Below, one piece after another: positions 35,296 to 45,000 of a stretch of DNA of 64,000 nucleotides (its first letter is position 1; every line of letters starts with the position of its first letter). Source of the DNA: Calliopum simillimum (Eukaryota; Arthropoda; Insecta; Diptera; Lauxaniidae); NCBI GenBank assembly GCA_951812925.1, contig OX638371.1, positions 78,563,697 to 78,627,696 on the forward strand. The letters run 5' to 3'. The translations under genes were made by a program, and so were the position numbers. Under the pieces are notes generated by a model that was not told the DNA's origin, did not search any database, and saw nothing but the letters and a program-made list of their open reading frames with translations.

Positions 35296-36153
35296 TTGAT
35301 GTGAAAAAAATCAAAATATCCGGTTTTTCAAAGGAACTACAAGTCCTAGAGCAAATCTGGTTTTGCCAGCTTGTAGATCCCATGGAAAACAATACCCTGG
35401 ACGGCATAACTCATTTTCACAATTAAAGCTCAATACCAAGTTTTGCTAGATATAGCTACCTAATCTGAAAAATCCTTTTTTTTTTGTAACTTTAAGGCAA
35501 GGATATCTCAAGAACCTTACGTGATAGAGCAACTCTGGAGCGGATTCGGATTCAATATTGGTATGTATATCGAAAATGACTTTGTTTTGATTTATTATGA
35601 TTTTTTCTTTCAAAATACCGTTTTTCGACCTTTTTTCAAAAACCGCATTTTGTACGAAAAAAATTCGCCATGTCGAATCAAAATCGATACGAGTTCAACT
35701 AAAATAGATATTACAGCATTTTTTTACCTAATTTGTCTGTACTAAGTAGTAACCCGATGATATCTGTGTAAATATTTTTTCGGGTATATATAATTGTTTT
35801 TAAAAGCCCGTTCATAAGTGGCCAAGAGGTGGGGAGCGAAGAACTTTTTGAACAGCAAGTTTTTTTCATTAAAAAAACAGAAAAAGGGTCCTTGGCGGAC
35901 ATTTTTATTTTTATTTTTTTTAATTTTTTTTTGTGGTTAGAGGGTCCAGAGTACGAACGAGGTCAGGAGATTCTTAAACTACAACGTTTTTGCAGACGTC
36001 TTGAATAGACAGCCCCTTAATAAAATCTATCAATTCTAATGATTTAGTATCGATAACAATGTTTTTAGTAATCGGTTTTTTTTTTTAGTTTCACCCAACG
36101 AACTGCATGACCCAATGCACCAAATTCAAGAAAAATAAAAATTCAATTTTTTC
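35296..36153. other. Start of the first intron of the minus-strand gene; repeat traces
   Basis: About 35460-35600, GGATATCTCAAGAACC then TGATAGAGCAACTCTGGAGC resembles the arms of the fold-back at 50702-52269. Otherwise unremarkable sequence downstream (minus sense) of the donor at 36159. Confidence 0.4.
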
Positions 36154-36159
36154 ACTCAC
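36154..36159 (-). other. Splice donor GTGAGT
   Basis: On the minus strand AGA-G is followed by GTGAGT, a strong metazoan donor that ends the coding exon in phase 1. Confidence 0.75.
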
Positions 36160-36268
36160 CTCTCATTGACAAATCGTAAACACGTTGTTGTTGTTGTTGT
36201 TGCTGCTGCTGCTCATTTTGTTGCTGTATCGCAGCCACTCGCTCACTTACACGTCGGCGTCGCTCCAT
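36160..36268 (-). CDS. First coding exon of a host gene, poly-Gln protein N-terminus
   Basis: The exon starts at an ATG at 36268 in a good fly context (GAAAAAATGGAG). It encodes MERRRRVSERVAAIQQQNE, nine Gln, then RVYDLSMR and one extra G before a GTGAGT donor. The very basic start and the Gln tract of mixed CAA/CAG codons are typical of dipteran nuclear or signalling proteins, but I do not recognise the gene. The 36 codons plus one base set a phase-1 junction. The upstream region to about 36750 is free of obvious repeats and looks like a 5' UTR. The next exon is not certain; 1-29 is the only in-phase candidate I saw. The rest of the gene must lie in or beyond the window's left side. Confidence 0.72.
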
Positions 36269-36850
36269 TTTTTCTCGTAATTTTCTCGTAAATTTATTCG
36301 CTCTCACGCTTTTGTTTTTTTAGTTCTGTTTTTTTTTCTCTCTTTTTTAAAGGGTGGTATACGCCGCGCTCTATGTGAATTCACAACCGATATGAACCGT
36401 TTTGGTGGGGCTCTGTTCTGTTTTTAATTTTCCCGTTTTTTGTTTTTGTTTTTGTTTATTTTTATTTTGCTCTGTAGTTGTTGTTGCTTAGTTTTTGACG
36501 TGTTATATAATTTTTAATAAATTATATAATGTAGATATTTTTCAATTTTGAATATTTCAAAAATTTTCCAAGTGTTTTTTTACTGTCGTCGATTGTGTCG
36601 TATTTTCAAAAGCAGCGCACACTCAATGCACGAACGAATTCGTTAAAAAAGTAATCGTCCCGAGAATCGAAACCAAACTGAAGAAGAAGCAGAACTTTGG
36701 CGACTTGCTTGCCGGTCACTTGCAGCGCGTGCTTTGTCTGGGAGTGAAGTGAGTTAGTTGGCTGCTTTTGGAGCGCTGATATAACGGGGGCCGCCGCTGT
36801 TGTCGCTGCTGCTGCTGCTGACGCTGCCAGCGTCGTTTACATGTTACGTA
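36269..36850 (-). promoter_or_regulatory. 5' UTR and promoter region of the minus-strand gene
   Basis: Going upstream from the ATG there is A-rich leader sequence, then a more GC-rich stretch (36600-36850) with GCCGCCGCTGTTGTCGCTGC and (GCT)n runs. A TCAGTT at 36681-36676 (minus strand) fits the insect initiator TCAGTY and would give a 5' UTR of about 410 nt. No TATA box is obvious. The transcription start is an inference from composition and this one motif. Confidence 0.4.
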
Positions 36851-38237
36851 TTACGTAATTCGTAATTATATTGTTTATATAATTCGATAATGTTTATGTA
36901 ATGTACACGCAAGCGAAAATGTTTGTTATCATTTTTGTATGGGGGCAAAAATTGAATTTAAAGAAAAGTTTAGTTGCGATTATATAAATTATCATTAAGA
37001 ATTGCACATTTGTTTGAAAGTTACGTGGAAAGTTACACTAGAATTTTCAAGTTTGTTAGTAGTACAGTGAAATTACATATCTAAAAGGAAAAAATTCCTG
37101 CAGACTTGAAACTCATTAAGCATGATGATCAAACCGATTCCAAAGATGCACAAATGTTGTTTTTCTTTTTTAGTAATTTTTAAGTGGATGTGTTTTTCCT
37201 ATTATATAATTTTCATAAACAAGTATAACATATGAAAACAGTTGTTCCCCAAAATCTTTCTTACAACATTATTGATACAAAAAAAAAAAAAAAAAAAAAA
37301 AACAATGCAATTCCTTTTAACTGTCAATTTTTTATTTTTTTAGTCCAATTTCTTTTTTTGGCATCATTGTTTCACAAATCAATCGTGAACCAAGCAGCAA
37401 GTGTTTCAGAAATAAATTGCAAATGTAGTTTAATACACACAATTAATTTGGTCACGTTCGTCACTTTTGGCTCAAAAGTAACATATTTTTAGAGAGATTT
37501 TTTGCAAAAAATTGATTTTATCGACTTTTCGCACCCGATATCTCACGAAGGCACCACCTCTCAAATTTTGACAAGGACAAAAATTCATTCAGCTTTGATA
37601 CTATGAGAAAGATCAGCTAAGCGCTGGCCCTTAGTTCATTACAACTATGCAGTTTAAAAACCATTTTTCGAAATTTTACTATTTTACTATATATTTTTGA
37701 ATATGTTTCTTTAAAAAAATTTGAAAAACTTTCATTTTTAAATGTATATGGTTTAAAAGAACACATCCTTATCTTAAGAATTGTTTTTAATTATTGACGT
37801 TTTGTAATTTAAAGTCGATTTGAAATATTTAAATTTTGAGGGCACGTGCATTTTCGAAACCGCATAAAAGGACTCTTACTTAAAATTTACATATACCGGT
37901 AAATTTTTGTGCAGAACTAAATACGTCTGCTACAACTTTTGCTGAAAACATTTTTTTGTCCGACACATAATTTTAAAGTAGTTCGTAAAAAAAATTACTT
38001 TTTGACTTTTGAACCACATAAAAGAGGGGTTAGATGCGCTGTTGAGCGGTTTTTTTTTTGTAAAGTGATAATAGTACAATAAACAACGATGTCAAGTTTC
38101 AAGGCCGCAGCAATTTTTCCTTTTTCCAGTGATATTTTTGATAATTTTACTGTAGGAACTATAGACGCAAATTGAATTGTGAACTTTGATTTATTATATT
38201 ATTATGATATTGACCACTTTTCTAGTTACAACAATTA
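36851..38237. other. Upstream intergenic DNA
   Basis: AT-rich. It includes an A run at about 37280-37302 and palindromic ACGTATTACGTAATTCG near 36845. No gene supported. Confidence 0.4.
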
Positions 38238-38488
38238 AACTAATGGTTTTTCAACATTAACAACCAAACAACCACAAAATACGCGGTCACACAGAGCACA
38301 AAGAGAAAGACCAAAAAGCTGACCGACACTGACTCCATGTTTTTTTTTTTGTTTTCTTTTCGTTTCACATTTGTCACTGATAAATGAGCTTTTCTATTTT
38401 GTACCAAATAGCATAAAAAGTACAATAAATGTCCAAAAAGTACCAAAATTTAATTTAATACATTTCTGGTCGAATTTAGACCATTTCA
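38238..38488 (+). repeat. Third copy of the 6225/8681 repeat family (partial)
   Basis: AAAATACGCGGTCACACAGA, TGATAAATGAGCTTTTCTAT and AAAAAGTACCAAAATTTAA match 6380-6620 in the same orientation. Both ends are truncated relative to that copy. Confidence 0.75.
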
Positions 38489-39212
38489 GTTGTATCATAG
38501 TGTGAGTTGTATTTAAGCATCAATATGTATATTTTTGGTGATATGAGTGATTGCATATCGATACCTTAGAGCGCTATAGTCCTATCTCCACTTTTTGCGA
38601 TTTTGAGATTTTTGCAGTTATGGCATCATTGTAGGCTTCTTTACCGTATGGAAAACTGTCTGAGGTCAAAATACCACTAAAATACCAAAATAATCGATAA
38701 TTAAGAAAAATCCTATCTCCAAACTATAATTTTTTCAAGAGCGCTACAGTCCTATCTCCACTGAATATTCAAATAAGTCACATTTTTAAAAAAAAATTCT
38801 TCGTTTTTCGCGTTTTCTTCGCGATTCATGACTTTTTGCGACATTTTGGTGAACAAATTTGGTTACACCCAAGGCTCCACTCTTGTTTGTCGGAACCAAA
38901 AATTAAAAAAAAAAAAAAAAAAATTCGTTTTTTTCGTGTTCTCTACACGTTTCATGACTTTTTACGACATTTTAGTGGAAAAAATTCAAAAAATGTAATA
39001 AATACGTCGTTTTTGTGAATAGTGGTGGAATTCCATATAAGAACAAAAGTAATGACATACTATAAATTGGCTGGGATTTCGTTAAAAATTAATAAAATTG
39101 GTTAAAAATATAAAATTATGTTAAAATATACCATAGGTAAAAATATTGCATGTATCGTTATATCAAAATAACAGCCAATCCTAAATAACCACTGTTTGAA
39201 ATCTTCTTTTTG

Positions 39213-39216
39213 CATT
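39213..39216. repeat. Target site duplication CATT (left)
   Basis: CATT immediately precedes the 5' LTR and recurs immediately after the 3' LTR at 46715-46718. Four bases is the usual duplication for Ty3/gypsy elements. Confidence 0.9.
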
Positions 39217-39891
39217 TGTAGTGTTGTAACACTTACATCTACACCACTTGTATACATGTAATCATTGTTCTCATCTTTTCCCTAATGGGTAATCAAATAA
39301 TGTCATCACATCTCATCTTTCCCTAATGGGTAATAATTACATTATGTACATATGTACTTGTCTTTTAAACACAATTGGTAGAATCCACGCACATAAGAAA
39401 TGATGCAAATTTTGAAAGTTCAACGACACTTGCAAGGTCGCGCAATGCACAAATTTGATTAGTTAAATGCAATAACAAAAACAAGTGTCACAGCGCATGC
39501 GTTGGAATAATGGCAATGTGTTAACATAGAACTGATTGTGGATCATGTTGATCTTGAGTTCCACAAGCTAGGCTTAGAATAAGAGAAAGAGAGATGAAAG
39601 CAATGAATACATTTTTTTTGCATAGATTTAGGATTTAGGAAAATTGTATTTGTTTTTAGTTGTAATATTATTTGTTACTATTTTTAAGGTATTATGATAG
39701 TTGTATTTGTTTTTAGTGTTAAGCAAACAATATAAAAGAAAATGTTTAAACTAAATAAAGACAATCCTGTTTGAACAGCCGAAACAACTTGGCATTTTAT
39801 TTCAAACATATGCCCTTATAGGATTTACTTTGCGGCGGCTTTTTCTGCCAAGTAAATTCTCGTTAGGCCTTCATCATCCTCAAACATTACA
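39217..39891 (+). repeat. 5' LTR (675 bp)
   Basis: Begins TGTAGTGTTGTAACACTTAC and ends CTCAAACATTACA. A TATAAAA at 39731-39737 and an AATAAA at 39754-39759 give plausible promoter and polyadenylation signals. Internally, TCCCTAATGGGTAAT and TGTATTTGTTTTTAGT are each duplicated (near 39280/39323 and 39646/39701). Confidence 0.95.
39731..39737 (+). promoter_or_regulatory. TATA box of the 5' LTR
   Basis: TATAAAA lies about 155 bp before the LTR end. The AATAAA that follows at 39754 is close enough that the start site and the polyadenylation signal would nearly coincide in the R region. Confidence 0.6.
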
Positions 39892-39905
39892 TGGCGATCC
39901 TGCCA
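39892..39905 (+). promoter_or_regulatory. Primer binding site, tRNA-Arg(ACG)
   Basis: TGGCGATCCTGCCA directly abuts the 5' LTR and is complementary to the 14 terminal bases of fly tRNA-Arg(ACG) (...TGGCAGGATCG plus CCA). Complementarity stops at the next base. Confidence 0.8.
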
Positions 39906-39982
39906 CTCTGACCTGTTAGAGTTGGTTTTTTTTAGAAAAGGATATATATTGATTTTTTTGGCGGTTTTGAAATTTTGTTTAT

Positions 39983-40264
39983 ATGGAGACAGGCGAGAAA
40001 ATAAAAGAAGGTCCTGTAGCTTTAACTATTGAGGAATTAAGAAGGCGAGAGCTCCGAAGAAAGGAAGCTAGGGCAACAGCTATTCCAAAAGTCGATACGT
40101 CTGTTTGCAGGAAAAAGAGAGGTGGAAAGAAGGTCTTCTTAAGAAGGAAATTAGCAGAGCTAAAAAGAAGGGTGAATTCTGACCCACCACCGTACTGGGA
40201 CATAGCCAATGAGCTGTGGCAACAGATATTTGTAGTTGAGGCAGAGCTCTATAAAAAGAAATGA
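39983..40264 (+). CDS. Leader ORF of the retrotransposon, 93-residue basic protein
   Basis: An ATG-started frame lies between the primer site and gag. It begins METGEKIKEGPVALTIEELR and contains RRRELRRKEAR and CRKKRGGKKVFLRRK clusters, ending WQQIFVVEAELYKKK. About a third of its residues are Lys or Arg. No domain is recognised. The codon pattern and sharp stop before an A-rich spacer suggest real coding. Some 412/mdg1-type fly elements also carry small leader ORFs of unknown role, so it could be an accessory protein or a regulatory upstream frame. It must be skipped or reinitiated past for gag to be made from a full-length RNA. Confidence 0.6.
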   Translation: METGEKIKEGPVALTIEELRRRELRRKEARATAIPKVDTSVCRKKRGGKKVFLRRKLAELKRRVNSDPPPYWDIANELWQQIFVVEAELYKKK

Positions 40265-40827
40265 ATTATATTTAAGGCTTTGTTTTGAAAAAATAAATAA
40301 AAAAAAATTAAAACAAAAAAATTTTAAAAAATAATAAGTAAAAGTGAATATAAAAAGAAAATGAATCGAAAAAATAGAAAAACAAACAAAATGAAATAAA
40401 AAAAAAAAAAAAAAAAAAAACAAGAAAATAAAATAAGATAGAAAATAAGAAAGAATTAACTGAAAAAAAAAGAACTAAAAAAAAAAAAGAAGGAAAAATG
40501 AATAAAGAAAAACAAACATAAAAAAATTAAAATAAAAATTTAAAATAAAAGAACAGGAAAAAAAATTTTATTAAATCAAAAAAAAAAACACGCATATTTC
40601 GAACAAAATTCGAAAATTTCTGAAAGAGATTGATGAGCGAGACGAAGCGAAATGTCAGTATCCTGTGAGTAGATCAATTGAGAAGAAATATACATCGGAA
40701 GCTGAAGCAGATTCGGTGTCTGGAACGAGGAAGCTGAGGATTTTTGATATACATCCTTATTTTTTTTAAATTGTATAATTATATTTATACATAGTTTACA
40801 TATAAATATTTTGTATTGTTGTTTTTT
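40265..40827 (+). other. A-rich leader between the small ORF and gag
   Basis: The first 330 bases are about four-fifths A, with many AAATAAAA repeats. A more complex patch at 40600-40740 (GAGCGAGACGAAGCGAAATG, GTCTGGAACGAGGAAGCTG) precedes the gag start and might hold packaging or translation signals. No function can be read directly. Confidence 0.5.
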
Positions 40828-42087
40828 ATGGAAACTTTAAAAGAGTTCAAGAATGATTTAAATAGGATTTATTTAAATTTTAAGAAAGGTAGGAATAGGG
40901 GATATACTGAAGGAACGTATAGACGAAAAATATACCAGATAAAATTAATTAGGCAACGTTTTTTTGAGTTGTGCAAAAGCGATAACTTAGAAAAGGAGGT
41001 GGAAATTATAGAAGATTTTGAAGATTTGTATAAACAAGTAGAACAGGCTTTAGAAGAAAGTTCAGAGGTTTGCAGCCATAGTTCTGAAGAAGGATTAGGA
41101 GATATAAGTGAGATATTTGAAGAAAAGATAGAAATCGAAACCAAAATGTCGGAATTTAATTTAGAAACAGCTGTGAAAGCAATTCCTTTATTTAGCGGTA
41201 ACTTTAGAGAGCTAGAAAGTTTTCTTAAAATTGTAGAAATTCTGCATAAATCGTTATCATCGACAGGCAAAAATTCTTTGATAGACTTTGTGGTTTATGT
41301 TAAATTGTCACAAAATGTTCGCACTGCAACATGCGTTACCTCTATACCAAAAACTTTTGATGAGCTAAGTACGGTATTGTGTAATACGTACAAAAACCAA
41401 ACAACGATTCCGAAATTACAAAGTATTCTTTCCAACTATACTCAAAACACTTTGAGCGTTACTAGTTATAAGGATAAAATACTAAATTTATTAGGAGACT
41501 TAAATAAGCTGCAAATAGGTCAATTAGGTCAAAATGCTAGTACAACGGAAAAGGCAGTGGTAGTTAAATTAAATGAACAATTTAGCCTTACAGTTTTTAA
41601 AAATGGCTTGAATGATTCGTTTAAGCAAACAGTATTTGCATCAAGGCCAAAATCTTTTAATCAAGCTGTAGATTTAGCATTAGAGCTTGAAAATGAATCT
41701 AATAGCAACCAAGCGAGGGTTATGCATTTCAATTCGAATAGTAAATATAAAAAAAATTACAACAGGAATGTTCAGTCGAATCAAAATGGTAGTAACAGTT
41801 TTAATAACTACAGGAACAATAATAATTTTAGTAATTCCAATAATAGTTGGAACAACAGCAAATTTAAAAACCAGCAGAATGGTAATTTCAATAGAAATAA
41901 AAATAATAATTATAACAACAATAAAAATCATTATAACAATCGTAATAACGGTTATAATAAAAATAAGCATCAAAGTCAAAACCAACAAGATAATCGAAGT
42001 AAAAAGCAAATAAACGTAATACACGACCAGGGAAACGAATTAGGCCCGGAGAGTCAGCAAAATTCTCTTCCGGGGAGCCAAAATTGA
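40828..42087 (+). CDS. gag: Gag of the LTR retrotransposon (419 residues)
   Basis: The first ATG in the frame is at 40828 (METLKEFKNDLNRIYLNFKK). The N-terminal third is basic then acidic (EEVIEDFEDLYKQVEQ-like helices). The middle (about residues 115-290), from AVKAIPLFSGNFRELESFLK through LSNYTQNTLSVTSYKD and FKNGLNDSF, has the pattern of a retrotransposon capsid. The C-terminus is extremely Asn-rich with scattered Lys and Arg (KNNNYNNNKN) and has no CCHC zinc knuckle, so RNA binding probably relies on this basic Asn-rich tail. The stop lies at 42085-42087, downstream of the frameshift site at 42030, so ribosomes that do not slip make Gag alone. No breaks are seen. Confidence 0.92.
   Translation: METLKEFKNDLNRIYLNFKKGRNRGYTEGTYRRKIYQIKLIRQRFFELCKSDNLEKEVEIIEDFEDLYKQVEQALEESSEVCSHSSEEGLGDISEIFEEKIEIETKMSEFNLETAVKAIPLFSGNFRELESFLKIVEILHKSLSSTGKNSLIDFVVYVKLSQNVRTATCVTSIPKTFDELSTVLCNTYKNQTTIPKLQSILSNYTQNTLSVTSYKDKILNLLGDLNKLQIGQLGQNASTTEKAVVVKLNEQFSLTVFKNGLNDSFKQTVFASRPKSFNQAVDLALELENESNSNQARVMHFNSNSKYKKNYNRNVQSNQNGSNSFNNYRNNNNFSNSNNSWNNSKFKNQQNGNFNRNKNNNYNNNKNHYNNRNNGYNKNKHQSQNQQDNRSKKQINVIHDQGNELGPESQQNSLPGSQN
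42030..42036 (+). promoter_or_regulatory. -1 ribosomal frameshift heptamer GGGAAAC
   Basis: In the gag frame the site reads G-GGA-AAC, the canonical X-XXY-YYZ pattern. Shifting back one base enters the pol frame, which is open from 42003. It lies 49 bases before the gag stop. Confidence 0.88.
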
Positions 42088-45000
42088 AAATTTATCAAAT
42101 ATCGGATAATATAACTAATTATGTCACCTTGACATGTAAAAATTCAAAGCTGAGCTTGAAATTTTTAGTTGACACTGGAGCAGATATTTCAGTGTGCAAG
42201 TTAGAAAGCATTTTACCAAACAGTGAGATTTTTCCAGATAAAAAATGTAAGCTTTCTGGTATCACAAATCAAGAAATTTTTTCAATAGGAACAACCGATT
42301 TACATTTTTGCTTTACATCACAAGTTTTGAAACACACTTTTCATTTGGTAAAAGACGATTTTCCAATTGAAACAGATGGAATTTTAGGGCGTGACTTTTT
42401 GTCTAAATATCTTTGCCAAATAAATTACGAAACGTATACTTTGACATTGGTTTTGGGAAAAGACGATATTGTCTTACCAATGGAAACTAAGTTGCGTAAA
42501 ATTTCAAAAATTACTATACCACCAAGGAGTGAAATAATACATCCTATAAATTTGCAGGTATGCGAAGATAGTTTGATTTTAAATAAAGAGGTTAGTGAAG
42601 GTATTTTTGTAGGTAATACAATTGTACCCCATAAAGGTATTTGCCATATTAAATTATTAAACACAACAGAATCGGAGATAACTTTATCGCGCTTAGAACT
42701 AGATATAGAACCGTTGAAAAACTATGAAATAATGAAAATCAAGGAAAATATTCCTCAAGATAAAAGTAGATTCGAAAAACTTTTAAAAATCTTATCTATT
42801 GATGTTAAAGATAGCGAGGCGCGAAATTCTCTTATTGAGATATTTAAAAAATATCAGAATGTGTTCCATTTAGATGATGAACCACTTTCGGTTAATAATT
42901 TTTACACCCAGGATATAAAAACAACAGATAACGCACCAGTTTATATAAAAAACTACCGTTTACCACATTCTCAATCTGAAGAAATTAAAAATCAAGTCCA
43001 AGATCTTTTAGATAATGACATAATTGAAAATTCGGTCAGTCCTTATAACTCACCATTGCTTGTAGTGCCCAAAAAGTCCAACACAGGCGATAAAAAATGG
43101 CGACTGGTTGTCGATTTTAGGCAGTTAAACAAAAAGATTGTTAGAGATAAATTTCCATTAACAAGGCTAGAAGATGTGTTAGATAAGCTAGGAAGAGCAA
43201 GGTATTTTTCAACTTTGGATATGACGAGCTCATTCCACCAGATTGGTCTCAACAATAAATCTAAACCACTAACAGCGTTTTCAACGTCAAATGGTCATTA
43301 CCAATTTAAAAGATTACCGTTCGGTTTAACGATATCTTCCAATAGTTTTCAACGAATGTTGACTATTGCCTTGAGCGGCTTAGACTCGAGTGCATTTTTA
43401 TATGTTGATGATATAATTATATTTGGTTGTAGTCTGAAACACCATAATTCAAATTTAGAAAAAGTCCTTGAACGATTACAAAGATACAATTTAAAATTAA
43501 ATGCTGGTAAATGCAATTTTTTAAAGACAGAAACGGTTTACCTAGGGCATTTAATAACGCAAAACGGTATTAAACCTGATCCGTCGAAATACGCGACGAT
43601 TGAAAAATATCCTATCCCCACAAATGCAGATGAAGTAAGAAGATTTATAGCATTTTGCAATTACTACAGAAGATTTATTGCAGATTTTGCGAAAATAGCA
43701 AAAAGTTTAAACAATCTTTTAAAGAAAAATCAACCATTTATTTGGTCTGATGAATGTGAGAGTTCATTTTTAACTCTAAAAGATAAATTGATAAACCCAC
43801 CGATATTACAATATCCAGATTTTAACAAAACATTTGTATTGACCACCGATGCATCCAATTATGCATTAGGAGCGGTGTTGTCACAAGGAGAGATAGGCAA
43901 AGATTTACCAATATCATATGCTAGCAAATCGTTGCTGAAACATGATATAAATAAACCAATCATTGAGAAAGAACTTTTAGCGATTCATTGGGGGATCCAA
44001 TTTTTTAGACCTTACCTTTTTGGAAGAAAATTTATAGTGGTCACGGATCATCGTCCCTTAGTATCACTATTTTCTCATAAAAACCCATCGTCGAAACTAA
44101 CAAGAATACGACTTGAACTGTCGGAGTATGATTTTGAAATAGTTTATAAAAAAGGAAAAATGAATACAAACGCTGATGCCCTATCGAGGGTGAAGATAGA
44201 CTCAGATATGCTTAAAACATTGATGCCAAAGAGGGGTGAAGAAGAAATTAACGAACACAATTTATTGGTAGTAACTAGAGGAATGTCTGCAAGAAATGAG
44301 GCAGATAGATGCAGTAAAGAGAACTGTAGACTTTCAGAGGAGCCTGATCAACTTCATATCTGGAACTGCACGTCTTTAACTGACATCAAAAATTTAAATA
44401 AATTGAAATTTATAGTCGACAAAAATAGAAAGAAGGATATAATTGAACGCGTTCGTGATGAAATAATTGTTAGATGTAGTGATAATCCATCGAATTTAGG
44501 TTCGCTTTTGGAGAAGCTATCATCGAAAATGGAGAAGTTTAAAATAAAAGAGTTAGCTCTTGATAGTAACGATGAAATATTTAGTTACACACCGGTGAAT
44601 CATTTTAAAAATATATTTAATGAGCTACAAATTAAAAATAAAGGAAGTTTGAAAATTTTACTTTACGAGGCCCCAAAAAGAATAACAGATGATTTGTTGA
44701 AATACAAACTTATTGATGAATATCATAATTCAGTTCATTCGGGACACTTAGGCGTCAGAAAAACTGAGCTAAAATTGAAGCAGCGTTTTATTTGGAAAAA
44801 TATGCATAAAATGATAAAGAAATATATAAAAGAATGTAAGATATGTGCATGTAACAAACAAGTTAGACATACAAAAGAGAAAATGGTCATAACCGATACA
44901 CCAAGTACAGGTTTTGAAACAATTGAAATTGATACAGTAGGTCCTTTAAGACTTTCAAATGGTTATAGATATATTTTAACCATGCAGTGTCTTTTAACAA

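Noticed and set aside
42000..42006. TAAAAAG as the frameshift heptamer
   Set aside because: The first base breaks the X-XXY-YYZ pattern and it overlaps the pol-frame stop at 42000-42002; GGGAAAC at 42030 fits fully.
40869..42024. Minus-strand and alternate-frame open readings over gag
   Set aside because: They are shadows of gag and of its Asn-rich codon repeats.
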